This document shows positions 51,691-62,690 of a DNA stretch of 64,000 nucleotides, piece by piece. The position numbers and the translations under genes were made by a program. Position 1 is the stretch's first letter. Every line of letters begins with the position of its first letter. Below the pieces are notes generated by a model that worked only from the letters and a program-made list of their open reading frames with translations, did not search any database and had not been told where the DNA came from. Origin of the DNA: Owenia fusiformis (Eukaryota > Annelida > Polychaeta > Sabellida > Oweniidae); assembly GCA_903813345.2 (NCBI GenBank), contig CAIIXF020000001.1:43555366-43619365 (forward strand). The letters are read 5' to 3'.

Positions 51691-52713
51691 CACAGGGGCT
51701 TGTCTCGAGGGTCGGGCAAGCCCTCCGATGAGTGTGTACTGCTTTTTAAGAGGGCAAGGGAGGTCGATTTTGATGTTTCCTGAAATTTGTAGAAAATGAT
51801 TGTTAGATACTGTAGATTGGGTTAATTTGGCGCCCGCTTTAATTTGGCGAATTTGGCGAAATTGAAAAATTCGCCAATATAAATCTTCGCCAAAATTTAG
51901 AATGAATCCCCGGGAATTATCTAGGGTATTTCGTCCAGTGTATTTAGGTCACTTCCGGTTAAATTTTTTACAAAAATATGAAAAAATATCTCTCATAAAT
52001 TGGCTTAGAACTGGTCAGTCACTCATTAGTACTCAGGGAAAAGGTGAGGTAGTAGCAGCATCGATCGAGGTGCAAAATGTAAAGGATGATCTCACAAAAA
52101 TGTACAAACATGGTGAATATCGCCAGTGGTCCTCAACTTTTGAGGACTTTTAAAGAATGAACATAGCCAAACATGCCCATTTACATGGTAGTTCGCTAAT
52201 AGCGCAAGTATAACGTTGTATTAACATTTTTTTTCATATCCGCCAAATTAAATAGCCGCCAATATGCCAAAAATGGCAAAATCGCCAAATTAAGTAGCGC
52301 CAAATTAACCCAATCTACAGTATATCCAGTAAAAATATATGGAATCCTTTCAACAATCGACATGCTGATTCAAACAACACTACAGAGTAAAGTTACCCAA
52401 AATGGTAGCAATTGAATCCATCCACTTGTTGCTGAGAAATCTGAAGAATATGTAAAGAAGTGATAAAAATGAAGAAACCAACAATTTTTACCTCAAAATT
52501 ATAAGCTTCAGAGTCGATTTCTTCCTCAAGACAAGTCCACTGTTAAAAATCGGTAGTTCCTAGAGTCCTTTGTTTCCTTAGGTTCATTCCCGTATATTAT
52601 TTTTAACGAAGGACAGTCTATTACAACTGCTATAGGCAAAAAGATGCATGAAATTATCGTTTCGAAACTAAACGTTGAAAAATGGCTTGCCCGACCCTCG
52701 AGACAAGCCCCTG
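51691..52713. mobile_element. hAT-like element with CACAGGGG ends, carrying a nested MITE (family E)
   Basis: CACAGGGGCTTGTCTCGAGG at 51691 and its inverse CCTCGAGACAAGCCCCTGTG ending at 52713 form the ends. Flanking octamers GTCTAAGG and GTCTAATA match at 6 of 8. Without the nested 511-bp insert the element is about 0.5 kb. Another copy of its left ~145 bp lies at 51436-51582; a short relative is 38433-38545. Confidence 0.65.
51810..52320. mobile_element. 511-bp TA-target MITE, CTGTAGATTGGG ends
   Basis: CTGTAGATTGGGTTAATTTG at the left and CAAATTAACCCAATCTACAG at the right are perfect inverted ends, flanked by TA (51808-51809, 52321-52322). The neighbouring copy at 51546-51562 shows the empty site GTTAGATATATCCAG. 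Subterminal TTGGCGAA/TTCGCCAA motifs recur. An open frame at 51902-52153 shows no transposase motif. Confidence 0.9.
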
Positions 52714-53055
52714 TGGTCTAATATAAGGACTTATGTCCATGGCACTTTTTTAAATTGGTAGAGACTTACTTTGGCGGTTTTTATCAATCAGCCAAATTGA
52801 AACAGCTGTCAAATAAAGCCATTCACAATTAGTAATATTTTTGACAGGGGTATGAATTGATGAGATTGCACACTGATGATTCAATAATGACATTGTGTTT
52901 TGAGACAATGCACGTCGGTATTATGCTTTTGGGTACAATGCGCATTGGTATAATGATGTAATCCCGCACCACTAGTATAAAGCTCTAGAATTTACGCCAT
53001 GTTGTCATAATAGGACAGAAGATAGAATATGTTATGAACTCTGCTTATTTTTCAG

Positions 53056-56000
53056 AAATCCTATTGAATTAGGGAATATGGCACAAAATATCCAAAGCTA
53101 TGTACCAGGCATTAGAGAGCTGAAGCTTGAAGAGCCAATGGATGCATCCTTAACACCTGGAAATCATACGGAGAGTGCTGCACAAAATACTGCAAATGCA
53201 GAGGTTGAAGGCTTTTTGAAAAGTGTTCTGGAGGACTTTGCGGCATCATATTCATATTTTAGAGGTTTTGTGAAAGGAAGACAGCAACTTGAAGATGCCA
53301 TCAATGGGTTCAAAACAATCTCAAATTTGGATTTTGTAATCCGAGAGGCCCAACCATCCCCACTCAATGATGGAGCTCCATCACCACGTAATCAACTTAG
53401 CTTATTATTTCCTAAACCATGTAGTCATTTCAAATGTTTCATGTTGGGCCTATAACACTGAAAAGCTTCTTATTGTACAACATCTTGAATTGAACTATTG
53501 AACGTTTATTGAACTATTTTCAAATAATATCTGAATTAAGGAAGGATCGTGCTGTCTTTATTAAAGATATCGAAGGTTATGGCAACCTAGTATTTTTGCC
53601 CAAGCACAATAGAAATCAATATTCTATTACATTTTGATATTTTTGCAGTGTTCTATCAAGTTAAATGTCAATTCACTTATTATATTAGTGTTCTATCAAG
53701 TTAAATCATGTCAATTTACTAATTATATGCATCACACATTTCAGGGACATTAGCTTATAAATAGACTGCTATATTAGTTTGGTCGTAGATTTTACTGTAA
53801 TTTTTATACTCTCTGCTTGCAGCAAAGATCTTCTGGAAAATTATAGGAAATTCCAAAAAACCAATTCACATTAAAGATAGGGGTCTGCCATTCAGAGTGG
53901 ATTCATCGCTGCAGTACAATTGCCCATATGGACCTCAAAGAAAAGATGTGGTATGTACTATACCCTTCTCAAAAACTCAACGTTGCCTTAATTACACATT
54001 GTTTAAATTTAACCAATCAATATTTGGTCAGAATATCACGACTCATTTTCTGCATTTAAAATTCCAATTCCCACAAAAGATCCATTTGAGATGTTAAGAT
54101 TTTGTTTGCATCGAAACCTTAGAAATTATCTAAAAGTGTAATATTAAGTGCTATTACATGTATTAAGCTAGCTGGTAGAGATTGAGGGGAATTTAAAATT
54201 GATTTAATATATTCCCTTGAACATCAATACTAGAATACATGTACAAATAAAAAGATGTGCGTGTGATGTGTATCTGCACTTATAATTTCATTGTTTTCAG
54301 GAAAACCCCAAAAGATATTGTCGAGCATCTATATATGTTAAGGAGATCAGATATTTCCCCCAGCATGGTGTGGCAGAGACCAGGGAATCCAGTGGAGGAA
54401 CACTTACAACCAAAGTATGTACATTGCTTTAAAACTGAACAGTAAATTCGTTGCAAATTTAATTATCCTTCAAATGATGTATCATTGTTGGTGTGTTTGT
54501 TAAAAAAAATATTTATCAGGAATATTGGCTAGGGGGATGTTTTATTGGGCCACCCTGTATATACTTTCCATATTGAGCAAAACACGGGGAAATTGTTTTA
54601 TTATAGTCAATGTTGATCATTTGAAAATGTACAATGTTTTACTCAGGAAGTGATGTCATCGACTCTCAACTTTCATGACCTTGCATATAACAGTATAGGA
54701 CAGTAGCACAGAATCACTTCTAGACAAGTGGTCCTTACTTTTTGTAAAAATATTTTCAAAGCTTGTCAGCTTAGATAAAATCATAGACAAAATTGGAAAA
54801 GAATATTCAGCTGGTTTTGTAGTTCTTAATAGCTCCTTACCTAATGCTACATGCAAAGTTGAGAGTCGATGACGTCACTTCCTGAGTTGAATATTAAAAG
54901 ATGGCAGCCTAATGGAATTCAGCACTACATTTTCAATTGATCAGTACTGACCATATCAAAACCAACCCTATAAAGTATATATATGGTTATAGGTACCATA
55001 TTAGGAGAGAAAGGGTCTGACCAGGAATGTAGCTTTAACTGTTTAGACAGATAATCCCTTGATAAAATCCTGCAAATTCTGACCCATTGTTTTCAATACA
55101 GGAGCTGAAGGCAGCTGTAATTGAGGAACTACAGAAAGACAATAGTGCAGTGTTGGATCCTGAGAGTGTCTTCTATTTGGCATTTCCAAAGCTCCATAAC
55201 AACCATTCCCCAGGAGATGAGTCTACACCCCACCAGAGCCAAAGTATGAATAATCATCTCTCAGTGCTTCATATTGACGAATTAATGTTTTTTCTGTGAG
55301 ATTCACTGCTATTAATCCATCTTCCTATTTCTTCAACTTGTGACCAGAAACACTATTTTTAGGAAACACGTTTTCAAGTAAACTCTATTGAAATAGCATG
55401 GATGATGTTTCATTTCCTTTGTTTACTAATTACTTTTGTGTAATACATTTCACCACTGTTCACAGTATGAGTAGTAGTGTTGTCGCGATTAATCGATACA
55501 TCGCGATATACATCGCCTAAGCTGATTCTGGCGATGCATCGATGTCTGAAACAAAACATCGATGTTTTTTAAAAGATGAATTTGCTAATAATCGTCCTTT
55601 CTTATCTTATTTTGACGCAAATCGCTTAGCTTTTTTCATGTCTTATTTCATTTTCCAATGTTTTGTAATATTCTTTCGCTTTAAAACTGTTTCAGCTTGT
55701 CGAAATGAACCATTAATCTAAAAAAATTACTTTAGTTTCATTTCACCAAGTTCCAGGAGGTACAAGCGTACTCTTATATTAATTTGTTCTGTTCGGTATT
55801 TTAGTGCATTAGCGTTCGGTATTTCAGTGCACTTTTCTCGAACTTTTTCTCGATGTACATTGCGATGTGCATCGATGTTTACTACTGAAAATTGCAGATG
55901 CATCGATGTACGATTATGACACATCGCGACAACACTAATGGGTAGTGCTTCAAATAATTAGTTCATTCTCAGAATTGAACAAAAGTTATTATTTTACAGT

Positions 56001-59000
56001 TGGTGAAGAATGCAGTGTTCAAGCCAGCAACCTGCAGTTTGCTTCATTTGAGGACATGGAGAAAAGGTTAGAGAAGTGTGGAAACTGTTGTGATCAGTAC
56101 CATTGCCCTTACTGTCCTGACGTCAATTTTGTGCCAAGACCCAGGGTTAAAGTAGTAAACCACTTGAGAAAACATTGGGAAACAGCCATGTTTGTAGGTA
56201 TGTGAGAGTTAATTTGGATTGAATATAATTGATACAATAAGGCGAGAGTGTCCGCAAAAAGTCAAATGTTATTCATAATTGATTTTGGTTTGATGCTGTC
56301 CCCAGCTCCGATTTCGGTGATCGGCTAGTAAAAAAGGTTTGATGGTATCATTTTGTTCCAGACACTCTCTAGAGTAAATTATCCTAACTTGAGTAAAAAT
56401 GTGTGGTAAGTAAATTCACTATGGGCAGTTAAAGAGGCGCCATCTATTCATTTTCAAACAGGGGGTAGGGGTATTAAATAATTTTTAAAACATTTTAATA
56501 GTAAAATGACATTGAAATACTAATAAAATCTTATCAAAAACATTATTTACAATCAGTATGAATTTTCTTGTGTGAATTAGGGTGAAAATAAGGGCATATT
56601 TTTAAATTCACTACAGGGGCGCCACCTATTTTCATACTTCTACCACGTGTAATAACTTATTCTAGATTCGTTAAGGTACGAAATGTACTGAAAAAATTCA
56701 TTCTGAAGGACCTATATATGTTCATACCACATACTCAAAATTGGATCAATAGCTTTTGAACTGGGGGAGAAAAAAATTATTGAAATTTAAAATTGTGGCA
56801 TCATGCAGGATAGGGGTGACCATATCTCACATGATTAACTTCCAAAATATGGAGCATATGTATCTCAAATGTACTCAAAATGGTGTATGTACTCTTCCTT
56901 TGTCATAATATTACTAATAAGAAGTAGAAAAATGATTGTACATTTTAAAAAATATTAATTCTCATTTTGGCTTCTGACGTCCCAGGAGTGACCATATCTC
57001 ACCTTAATAACTTCCAAAATATGGAGCATATGTATCTCAAATGTACTTAAAATGGTGTATGTACTCTTGCTTTGTCATAATATTACTAATAAGAAGTAGA
57101 AAAATGATTGTACATTTTAAAAAATATTGATTCTCATTTTGGCTTCTGACGTCCCAGGGATGACCATATCTCACCTTAATAACTTCCAAAATATGGAGCA
57201 TATGTATCTCAAATGTACTCAAAATGGTGTATGTACTCTTGATTTGTCATAATATTACTAATAAGAAGAAGAAAAATTATTGTACATTTTAAAAAATATT
57301 GATTCTCATTTTGGCTTCTGACGTCCCAGGGTTGACCATATCTCACCTTAATAACTTCCGAAATATGGAGCATATGTATCTCAAATGTACTCAAAATGGT
57401 GAATGTACTCTTGCTTTGTCATAATATTACTAATAAGAAGTAAAATAAAAAATTGTACATTTAAAATAATATTGATTCTCATTTTGGCTTCTGACGTCCC
57501 AGGGGTGACCATATCTCACCTTAATAACTTCCAAAATATGGAGCATATGTATCTCAAATGTACTCAAAAAGGTGTATGTACTCTTGCTTTTTCATAATAT
57601 TACTAATAAGAAGTAGAAAAATGATTATACATTTCAAAAATTTTAATTTTAGCTTCTTACGTTCCTGGGTAATCATATCGCACCATATAATAATAATCCT
57701 CAAATATTCTCAGAAAAGTCCTGTCTTTTTCATATTACTTATGAAATGTAGAAAAATGATTGCATTTTTTTATAAATCTTAAAGGGAGAATCAGAGATAG
57801 CGAGTAGGCTAATCAAAAAATTGTTTCAATTTTAGAATATTTTTGGCTCATGTCATTCCTTGTCATGTCTATTTTCTAAAAATCACAAAAGTGCATACTT
57901 TATTCAAGGAAAACGAAAGATTTTTACAATAATGTATTATTTTTCTATAAGAATGGTTACCATTCTTATTATTTGGGAGAATTTAAATCATTTTTGCACT
58001 TTGAATCATTAATAACTTTACCAATTTATAACATATTGTGAATCTTTTGGGAGATATTGTATTTGATATTGTAAGGAATAGATTGGTAGGTCAATTATGC
58101 ACATTGCTTGTAATTTTGTCACCCCCTATAGATCTGATTCTGCCTTTAATTTTAGCCTCTGGTGTCCCAGGGGCTATCTCACCTTGATAACTCTCACGAA
58201 ATGCAACATATGCATCTCAAATGTGTGCTCAAAATGGTATAAATATAGTCTTGTTTTGTCATATTTATTGAGAATCATAAAATCAACAGTTCAGAATCAA
58301 TGGATTTTGACTGTCTCCTCTACAGCTACATATAATTCAGGGCAAATAATATCTGCTTTCAAATATTTGCATCTGCTCCCCAAACACCCTTTACAAGTAC
58401 AATGGATGAGATTATTCCCTTGCATACCTTGGACCCAACATCTTTTGTAATCCATACAGGAATCCTTTTAGCCTGTCAATAGTGGGAGTACTTTACTCCA
58501 TTCATGAAGTAATGGCAACTGCTAATGTAAGGTGTTAATATGTTATCCTGTGGCCTGCAATATATGCACGTTGGATTATACACTGAATTAAGGGATTTTG
58601 AGTATGTAAAATACGGGAAAAGGAGCTCTTTGTAATGATAAATCTTTCTAGCCACATTAACATTCTCTAGTTTGCATGTTTGTCATACAACATACATTGA
58701 TTGTAATGAAATATTAATCTATGATTGTGATGTCCCACACTTCTAGGGTCCCAAAGAAGAGCTTAGCTTTTGGAACAATTGCATTATTCTTGGCACGGTA
58801 GGCCATACAGTGAATATAATTGTTGAGATTGGGCAATAACAATATATTACAACATGACAAACCATGCAAACTAGAGAATGTCAATCAGGATTAGAAGAGA
58901 CTTATCGCCCTTGTAATTTAGCAGTGGGACAGTTTGGTGTATGTTTGGGCATAAATGTGCCTTTTAGGCCTAATTTTCAGGATATTTTCAAAATTTCGGG

Positions 59001-62000
59001 TCAGATTTGGGGTTAAGGGGCCAATTTTGGTAAATGAGGCTAGGCTACTCACACTACTGATAGGCTACCAGTATACAAAAGATCCAATCCAAAAGTCCAA
59101 TCCATAAATTCTGAACTTCTGATTTCATGAATCTCAATAAATATGACAAAACAAGACTATATTTATACCATTTTGGGCACGCATTTGAGATGCATATGTT
59201 GCATATCATGAGAGTTATATCAAGGTGAGATATAGTTGCCCCTGGGAAGCTAAAATGAAAATTTCAATTCAAAAAAGGTGTAATAATTTTTTCTACATCT
59301 CATGAATAATATTATGACAAAGCAAGACCATATGCCCCATTTTTGGTATATTTGAGTTGTATATGTTACATAATTTCAGAAGTTAGTGAGGGACGTCAGA
59401 AGCTAAAATTAAATTTTTTTAAACGTATAATCTTCTTATTAGTATAATATTATGACAAAGCAAGAGTACATACACCATTTTGAGTACATTTCAGATACAT
59501 ATGCTCCATATTTTGGAAGTTATTAAGGTGAGATATGGTCACCCCTGGGACGTCAGAAGCCAAAATGAGAATTAATATTTTTAAAAATGTGCAATCATTT
59601 TCCTACATCTTATTAGTAATATTATGACAAGACAAGACTATATACACCATTTTGAATACATTTGAGATACATATGTTACATATTTTGGAAGTTATTAAGG
59701 TGAGATATGGTCAGTGGTCATCCCTGGAACGTCGGAAGCTAAAATGAAAATTAATATTTTTAAAATGTACAATCATTTCTCTACATCTTATTAGTAATAT
59801 TATGACAAGGCAAGACTACAGAAAAACCTGTCTATGTGAACACCTCTCTCTAGTGAACACCTGTCCCTAGTGGACACCCTTCTAACGCACATAGTCCACT
59901 GACTTCTGCATAAATTACCCTCTCTGTAGTGAACACCTACCTACAGTGAACAATTTTTATTGGCAAAAAAATGTTCACTATACACAAGTTTTACTGTATA
60001 TATACCATTTGAGGCTTTTTGAGCATATTTGAGATACAAATGCTCCATATTTTGGAAGTTATTAAGGTGAGATATGGTCACCCCTGGAACGTCAGAAGCC
60101 AAAATGAGAATTAATATTTTTTAAAATGTACAATCATTTATCTACTTCTTATTATTAATATTATGACAAAGCAAGAGTACATACACCATTTTGAGCACAT
60201 TTGAGATACATATGCTCCATATTTTGGAAGTTATTAAGGTGAGATATGGTCACCCCTGGGACGTCAGAAGCCAAAATGAGAATTTATATTTTTTTAAATT
60301 GTACAATCATTTTTCTACTTCTTATTAGTAATATTATGACAAAGCAAGAGTACATACACCATTTTGAGTACATTTGAGATACATATGCTCCATATTTTGG
60401 AAGTTAATCATGTGAGATATGGTCACCCCTATCCTGCATGATGCCACAATTCTAAATTTCAATAATTTTTTTCTCCCCAGGTACAAAAGCTATTGATCCA
60501 ATTTTAAGTATGTGGTATGAACATATATAGGTCCTTTAGAATGAATTTTTTCAGTACACTTCGTACCTTAATGAATCTAAAATAACTTATTACATGTGGT
60601 AGAAGTACGAAAATAGGTGGTGCCCCTGTAGTGAATTTCAAAATATGCCCTTATTTTCACCCTAATCCACACAAGAAAATTCATACTGATTGTAAATAAT
60701 GTTTTTGATAAGATTTTATTAGTATTTTAATGTCATTTTACTATTAAAATGTGATAAAAAATTATTTTATACGCCTACCCCCTGTTTGAAAATGAAGAGA
60801 TGGCGCCTCTCTAACTGCCCATAGCGAATTCACTTACCACACATTTTTACTCAAGTTAGGATAATTTACTCTAATGAGTGTCTAGAACAAAATGATACCC
60901 TCAAACCTTTTTTACTAGCCGATCACCGAAATCGGAGCTGGGGACAGCATCAGTTGTGAAACAGTCACACTCCTAAATTGATCATGTTAGCAACATTTGA
61001 AATCATTGTTGATATCTTATCAGCACCAAAACTAAAATCATTTTAAAAAGTCAGAGGTAAGTTTGGGAAAGTGATGAGAATTCAGGGAACCATATTCTCT
61101 CTTATGAGCGCACATGTGACTTTTATGTTGAAATATGGTCTCAAGAAAACACGGATGTTTAATGCATTAAATTATTTACTTAACAAGATATTGATTGATG
61201 ATTATTTTTAATGCAGAGAAAGAAATACTTGAGCTGTAGTGATAACAACTTAAAATATAACTAATATCTGCAATATTTTTTTCTAATACGTTTTTTTATT
61301 TTGTTGCAGATGGAGTAAAGATCATGATGTGTAGGAATCTAATTGACCAAGGCCAGAAATCTCATTTCCATTGTCTTTGTACCAAAGTCTACTACAAAAA
61401 GAAAACATTCACATCCCACATCAAGGAGTGTGGCTTTTGCGTAAGGTAAGAATATCTCTGAAAATGAAAATTAGAATTATTAATGACTTCCTTCATATGA
61501 CTGGGTTTTACCTCAGTTCAGTAGACTACTCTCAGAAACTTAGACATTCAACCTATTTCTTCCAAAGGAGTAAAATAAGCTACTATTAACCCTTTCGTGA
61601 CGTGAATTTAGGAGGAAAATGTTGGCCTGGTGACGGATAAGCAAGATCATCTTTTAGGGAGAATCTGGAAATTACCAATACCCCGGGGCCTATACTTAAA
61701 ATTATAATGCTGGGAATGCTTCCATTAAATGACGTGGATTCTAACTGATATCTTGGATTTTTAGAGGTCTACAATTAGATGGCCCTGGCAATGATGCAAA
61801 TGCCTTTTCCAATGATGCTATGGATACTCAACCAGCGATTGGCCGTCCAACATATGGATCAACACCAGTCTATAGCATACTTGGAAAACGGATGAAAGAT
61901 GATCCAAGCAACTGGTATGTATCCCTTATAGAGGTGAAAATATATAAACAGGTTAAGCACAACCTACTTAATGTTTTTCCTAGTTATCTTTTCCTTGCAT

Positions 62001-62690
62001 ACTTTTTGAAAACACTAAGAATTTTACTTATGTCAAATAAATGGTTTGAAAATAGAATGGCAATGATTCTGAAAAGTCACCCCATTATTCAAGAGACAGT
62101 GTAACCTATTGCTTACAATCTAGAATTCAAGAATCTACATGTAGTTGCTGGAAAACTGGATCTGTTAATTTAGAGAAGTACAGTAGAGTACAGCACTTCT
62201 TTGTTGTTTTTTCAGTGGAGATGGCATCGTGAATGGTGTTAACTACAGCCAGAGTGAACTAGAGAGGAGCCTTAGCCTTATGCAGCAGACCAAGACAATG
62301 TGTGATTTAGTTATACGTATGGACAGAAACATCACATTCTGTGTACATAGACTACTATTTTGTGCACTGAGCGCCATGATTAAAGAGACCTGTTCTTCCC
62401 TGCCTCCTGATCATGTGACCGATCCTAATGCACCCTGGGTATTGGATTTCTCTGGAACTGGAGTCAGCCCTCAATCCATGTCTGACGTCATTGACTATGT
62501 CTACGGGAGGAACCTGAATCTGGATACCAATAGAGCAGGCATCAGAGCAGCTGCCAAGCTGCTTGGTATGCCATCTTTAGTGGCACTCTGTAATCGAAAT
62601 GTTGAAGGAAACATGAAGAAAACAACAGTAGTTAGAGTGGTTGATATCATGAGGCATGATGGTTCACCAAGCAAAAAATTCAAAAAGTAA
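53056..62690 (+). CDS. Zinc-finger-like protein with C-terminal BTB domain (family not recognised)
   Basis: Eight exons: 53056-53387, 53823-53950, 54301-54414, 55102-55243, 56000-56197, 61310-61445, 61765-61914 and 62216-62690 (stop TAA). All junctions are GT..AG and phases fit. From ATG 53078 (A at -3, G at +4) the product is ~550 residues, but the frame is open back to the acceptor, so upstream coding exons are possible. Residues ~1-300 resemble nothing known. Near 255-290 is a Cys-rich segment with HCPYC...HLRKH (C2H2 geometry, long spacing). Near 319-338 is HCLCTKVYYKKKTFTSHIKEC, a C-x-C..H-x3-C pattern. Residues ~410-515 read as a BTB fold: CDLVIRM, VHRLLFCALSAMI, SPQSMSDVIDYVYGRNL, AAKLLGMPSLVALC. 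The tail is basic (SPSKKFKK). BTB domains dimerise or recruit cullin-3; with zinc fingers, a chromatin or DNA-binding role is inferred. A 4.66-kb fold-back element fills most of intron 5. Confidence 0.82.
54641..54887. mobile_element. 247-bp MITE with ACTCAGGAAGTGA ends
   Basis: ACTCAGGAAGTGATGTCATC at 54641 is mirrored by GATGACGTCACTTCCTGAGT ending at 54887; the inverted repeats run for ~36 bp. The right arm contains TGACGTCA, a CRE-type palindrome. No clear target duplication. In intron 3 of the BTB gene. Confidence 0.75.
55475..55937. mobile_element. 463-bp hAT-like MITE, TAGTGTTGTCGCGAT ends
   Basis: TAGTGTTGTCGCGAT at 55475 and ATCGCGACAACACTA ending at 55937 are inverted repeats. Octamers ATGAGTAG (55467-55474) and ATGGGTAG (55938-55945) match at 7 of 8, a hAT-type duplication. 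The subterminal regions repeat CATCGATG many times. In intron 4 of the BTB gene. Confidence 0.88.
57779..58149 (+). mobile_element. TTAA-flanked MITE (family B, copy 2)
   Basis: Copy of 5177-5536, flanked by TTAA at 57779-57782 and 58146-58149, with ends AAGGGAGAATCAGA and GATCTGATTCTGCCTT and the same AGAATGGTTACCATTCTT palindrome. It is inserted in the left arm of the fold-back element; the right arm lacks it. Confidence 0.8.
58660..58887. repeat. Inverted repeat in the fold-back centre
   Basis: ACATTCTCTAGTTTGCATG near 58660 is mirrored by CATGCAAACTAGAGAATGT near 58868-58886, each extended by a TTTGTCAT/ATGACAAA block. Probably a small MITE nested in the central region; target duplication not resolved. 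Confidence 0.55.
59819..59996. mobile_element. 178-bp TA-target MITE with GTGAACACCT motifs
   Basis: CAGAAAAACCTGTCTATGTG at the left and ACACAAGTTTTACTG at the right are imperfect inverted ends, flanked by TA (59817-59818, 59997-59998). The neighbouring 172-bp unit gives the uninserted site GACTATATACACC. The interior has repeated GTGAACACCT blocks as in 20458-22481. Confidence 0.8.

Larger units (their letters stand above)
50262..52715. repeat. Mosaic of direct and inverted duplications
   Basis: Segment A (50262-50362, with ACGACCGTTAATCATATTTG) recurs directly at 51584-51681. Segment B (50363-50725, without its MITE) recurs inverted at 51303-51421. Segment C, starting GTCTAAGGCACAGGGG, occurs at 51429-51582 and again from 51682. 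Its CACAGGGGCTTGTCTCGAGG end recurs inverted at 52682-52713. The order is A-B-spacer-B'-C-A-C..C'end. Transposition plus template switching is a likely cause. Confidence 0.75.
56291..60952. mobile_element. 4.66-kb fold-back element with long inverted arms made of 172-bp tandem repeats
   Basis: The ends TGATGCTGTCCCCAGCTCCG (56291) and CGGAGCTGGGGACAGCATCA (60952) are inverted, and similarity continues inward for nearly 2 kb per arm. The inner part of each arm is a head-to-tail array of ~172-bp units (left landmarks near 56817, 56988, 57161, 57333, 57505, 57670; right near 59533, 59700, 60068, 60240, 60412) with GACCATATCTCACCTTAATA or its inverse. The unpaired centre is about 58.3-59.08 kb. 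Possible 3-bp target duplication GTT. No transposase frame. It lies wholly in BTB-gene intron 5 and carries two nested MITEs. Confidence 0.85.

Noticed and set aside
54301-54445. Alternative frame KTPKDIVEHLYMLRRSD in BTB-gene exon 3
   Set aside because: The upstream exon ends in phase 0, which selects a different frame, ENPKRYCRAS, that is open to the donor.
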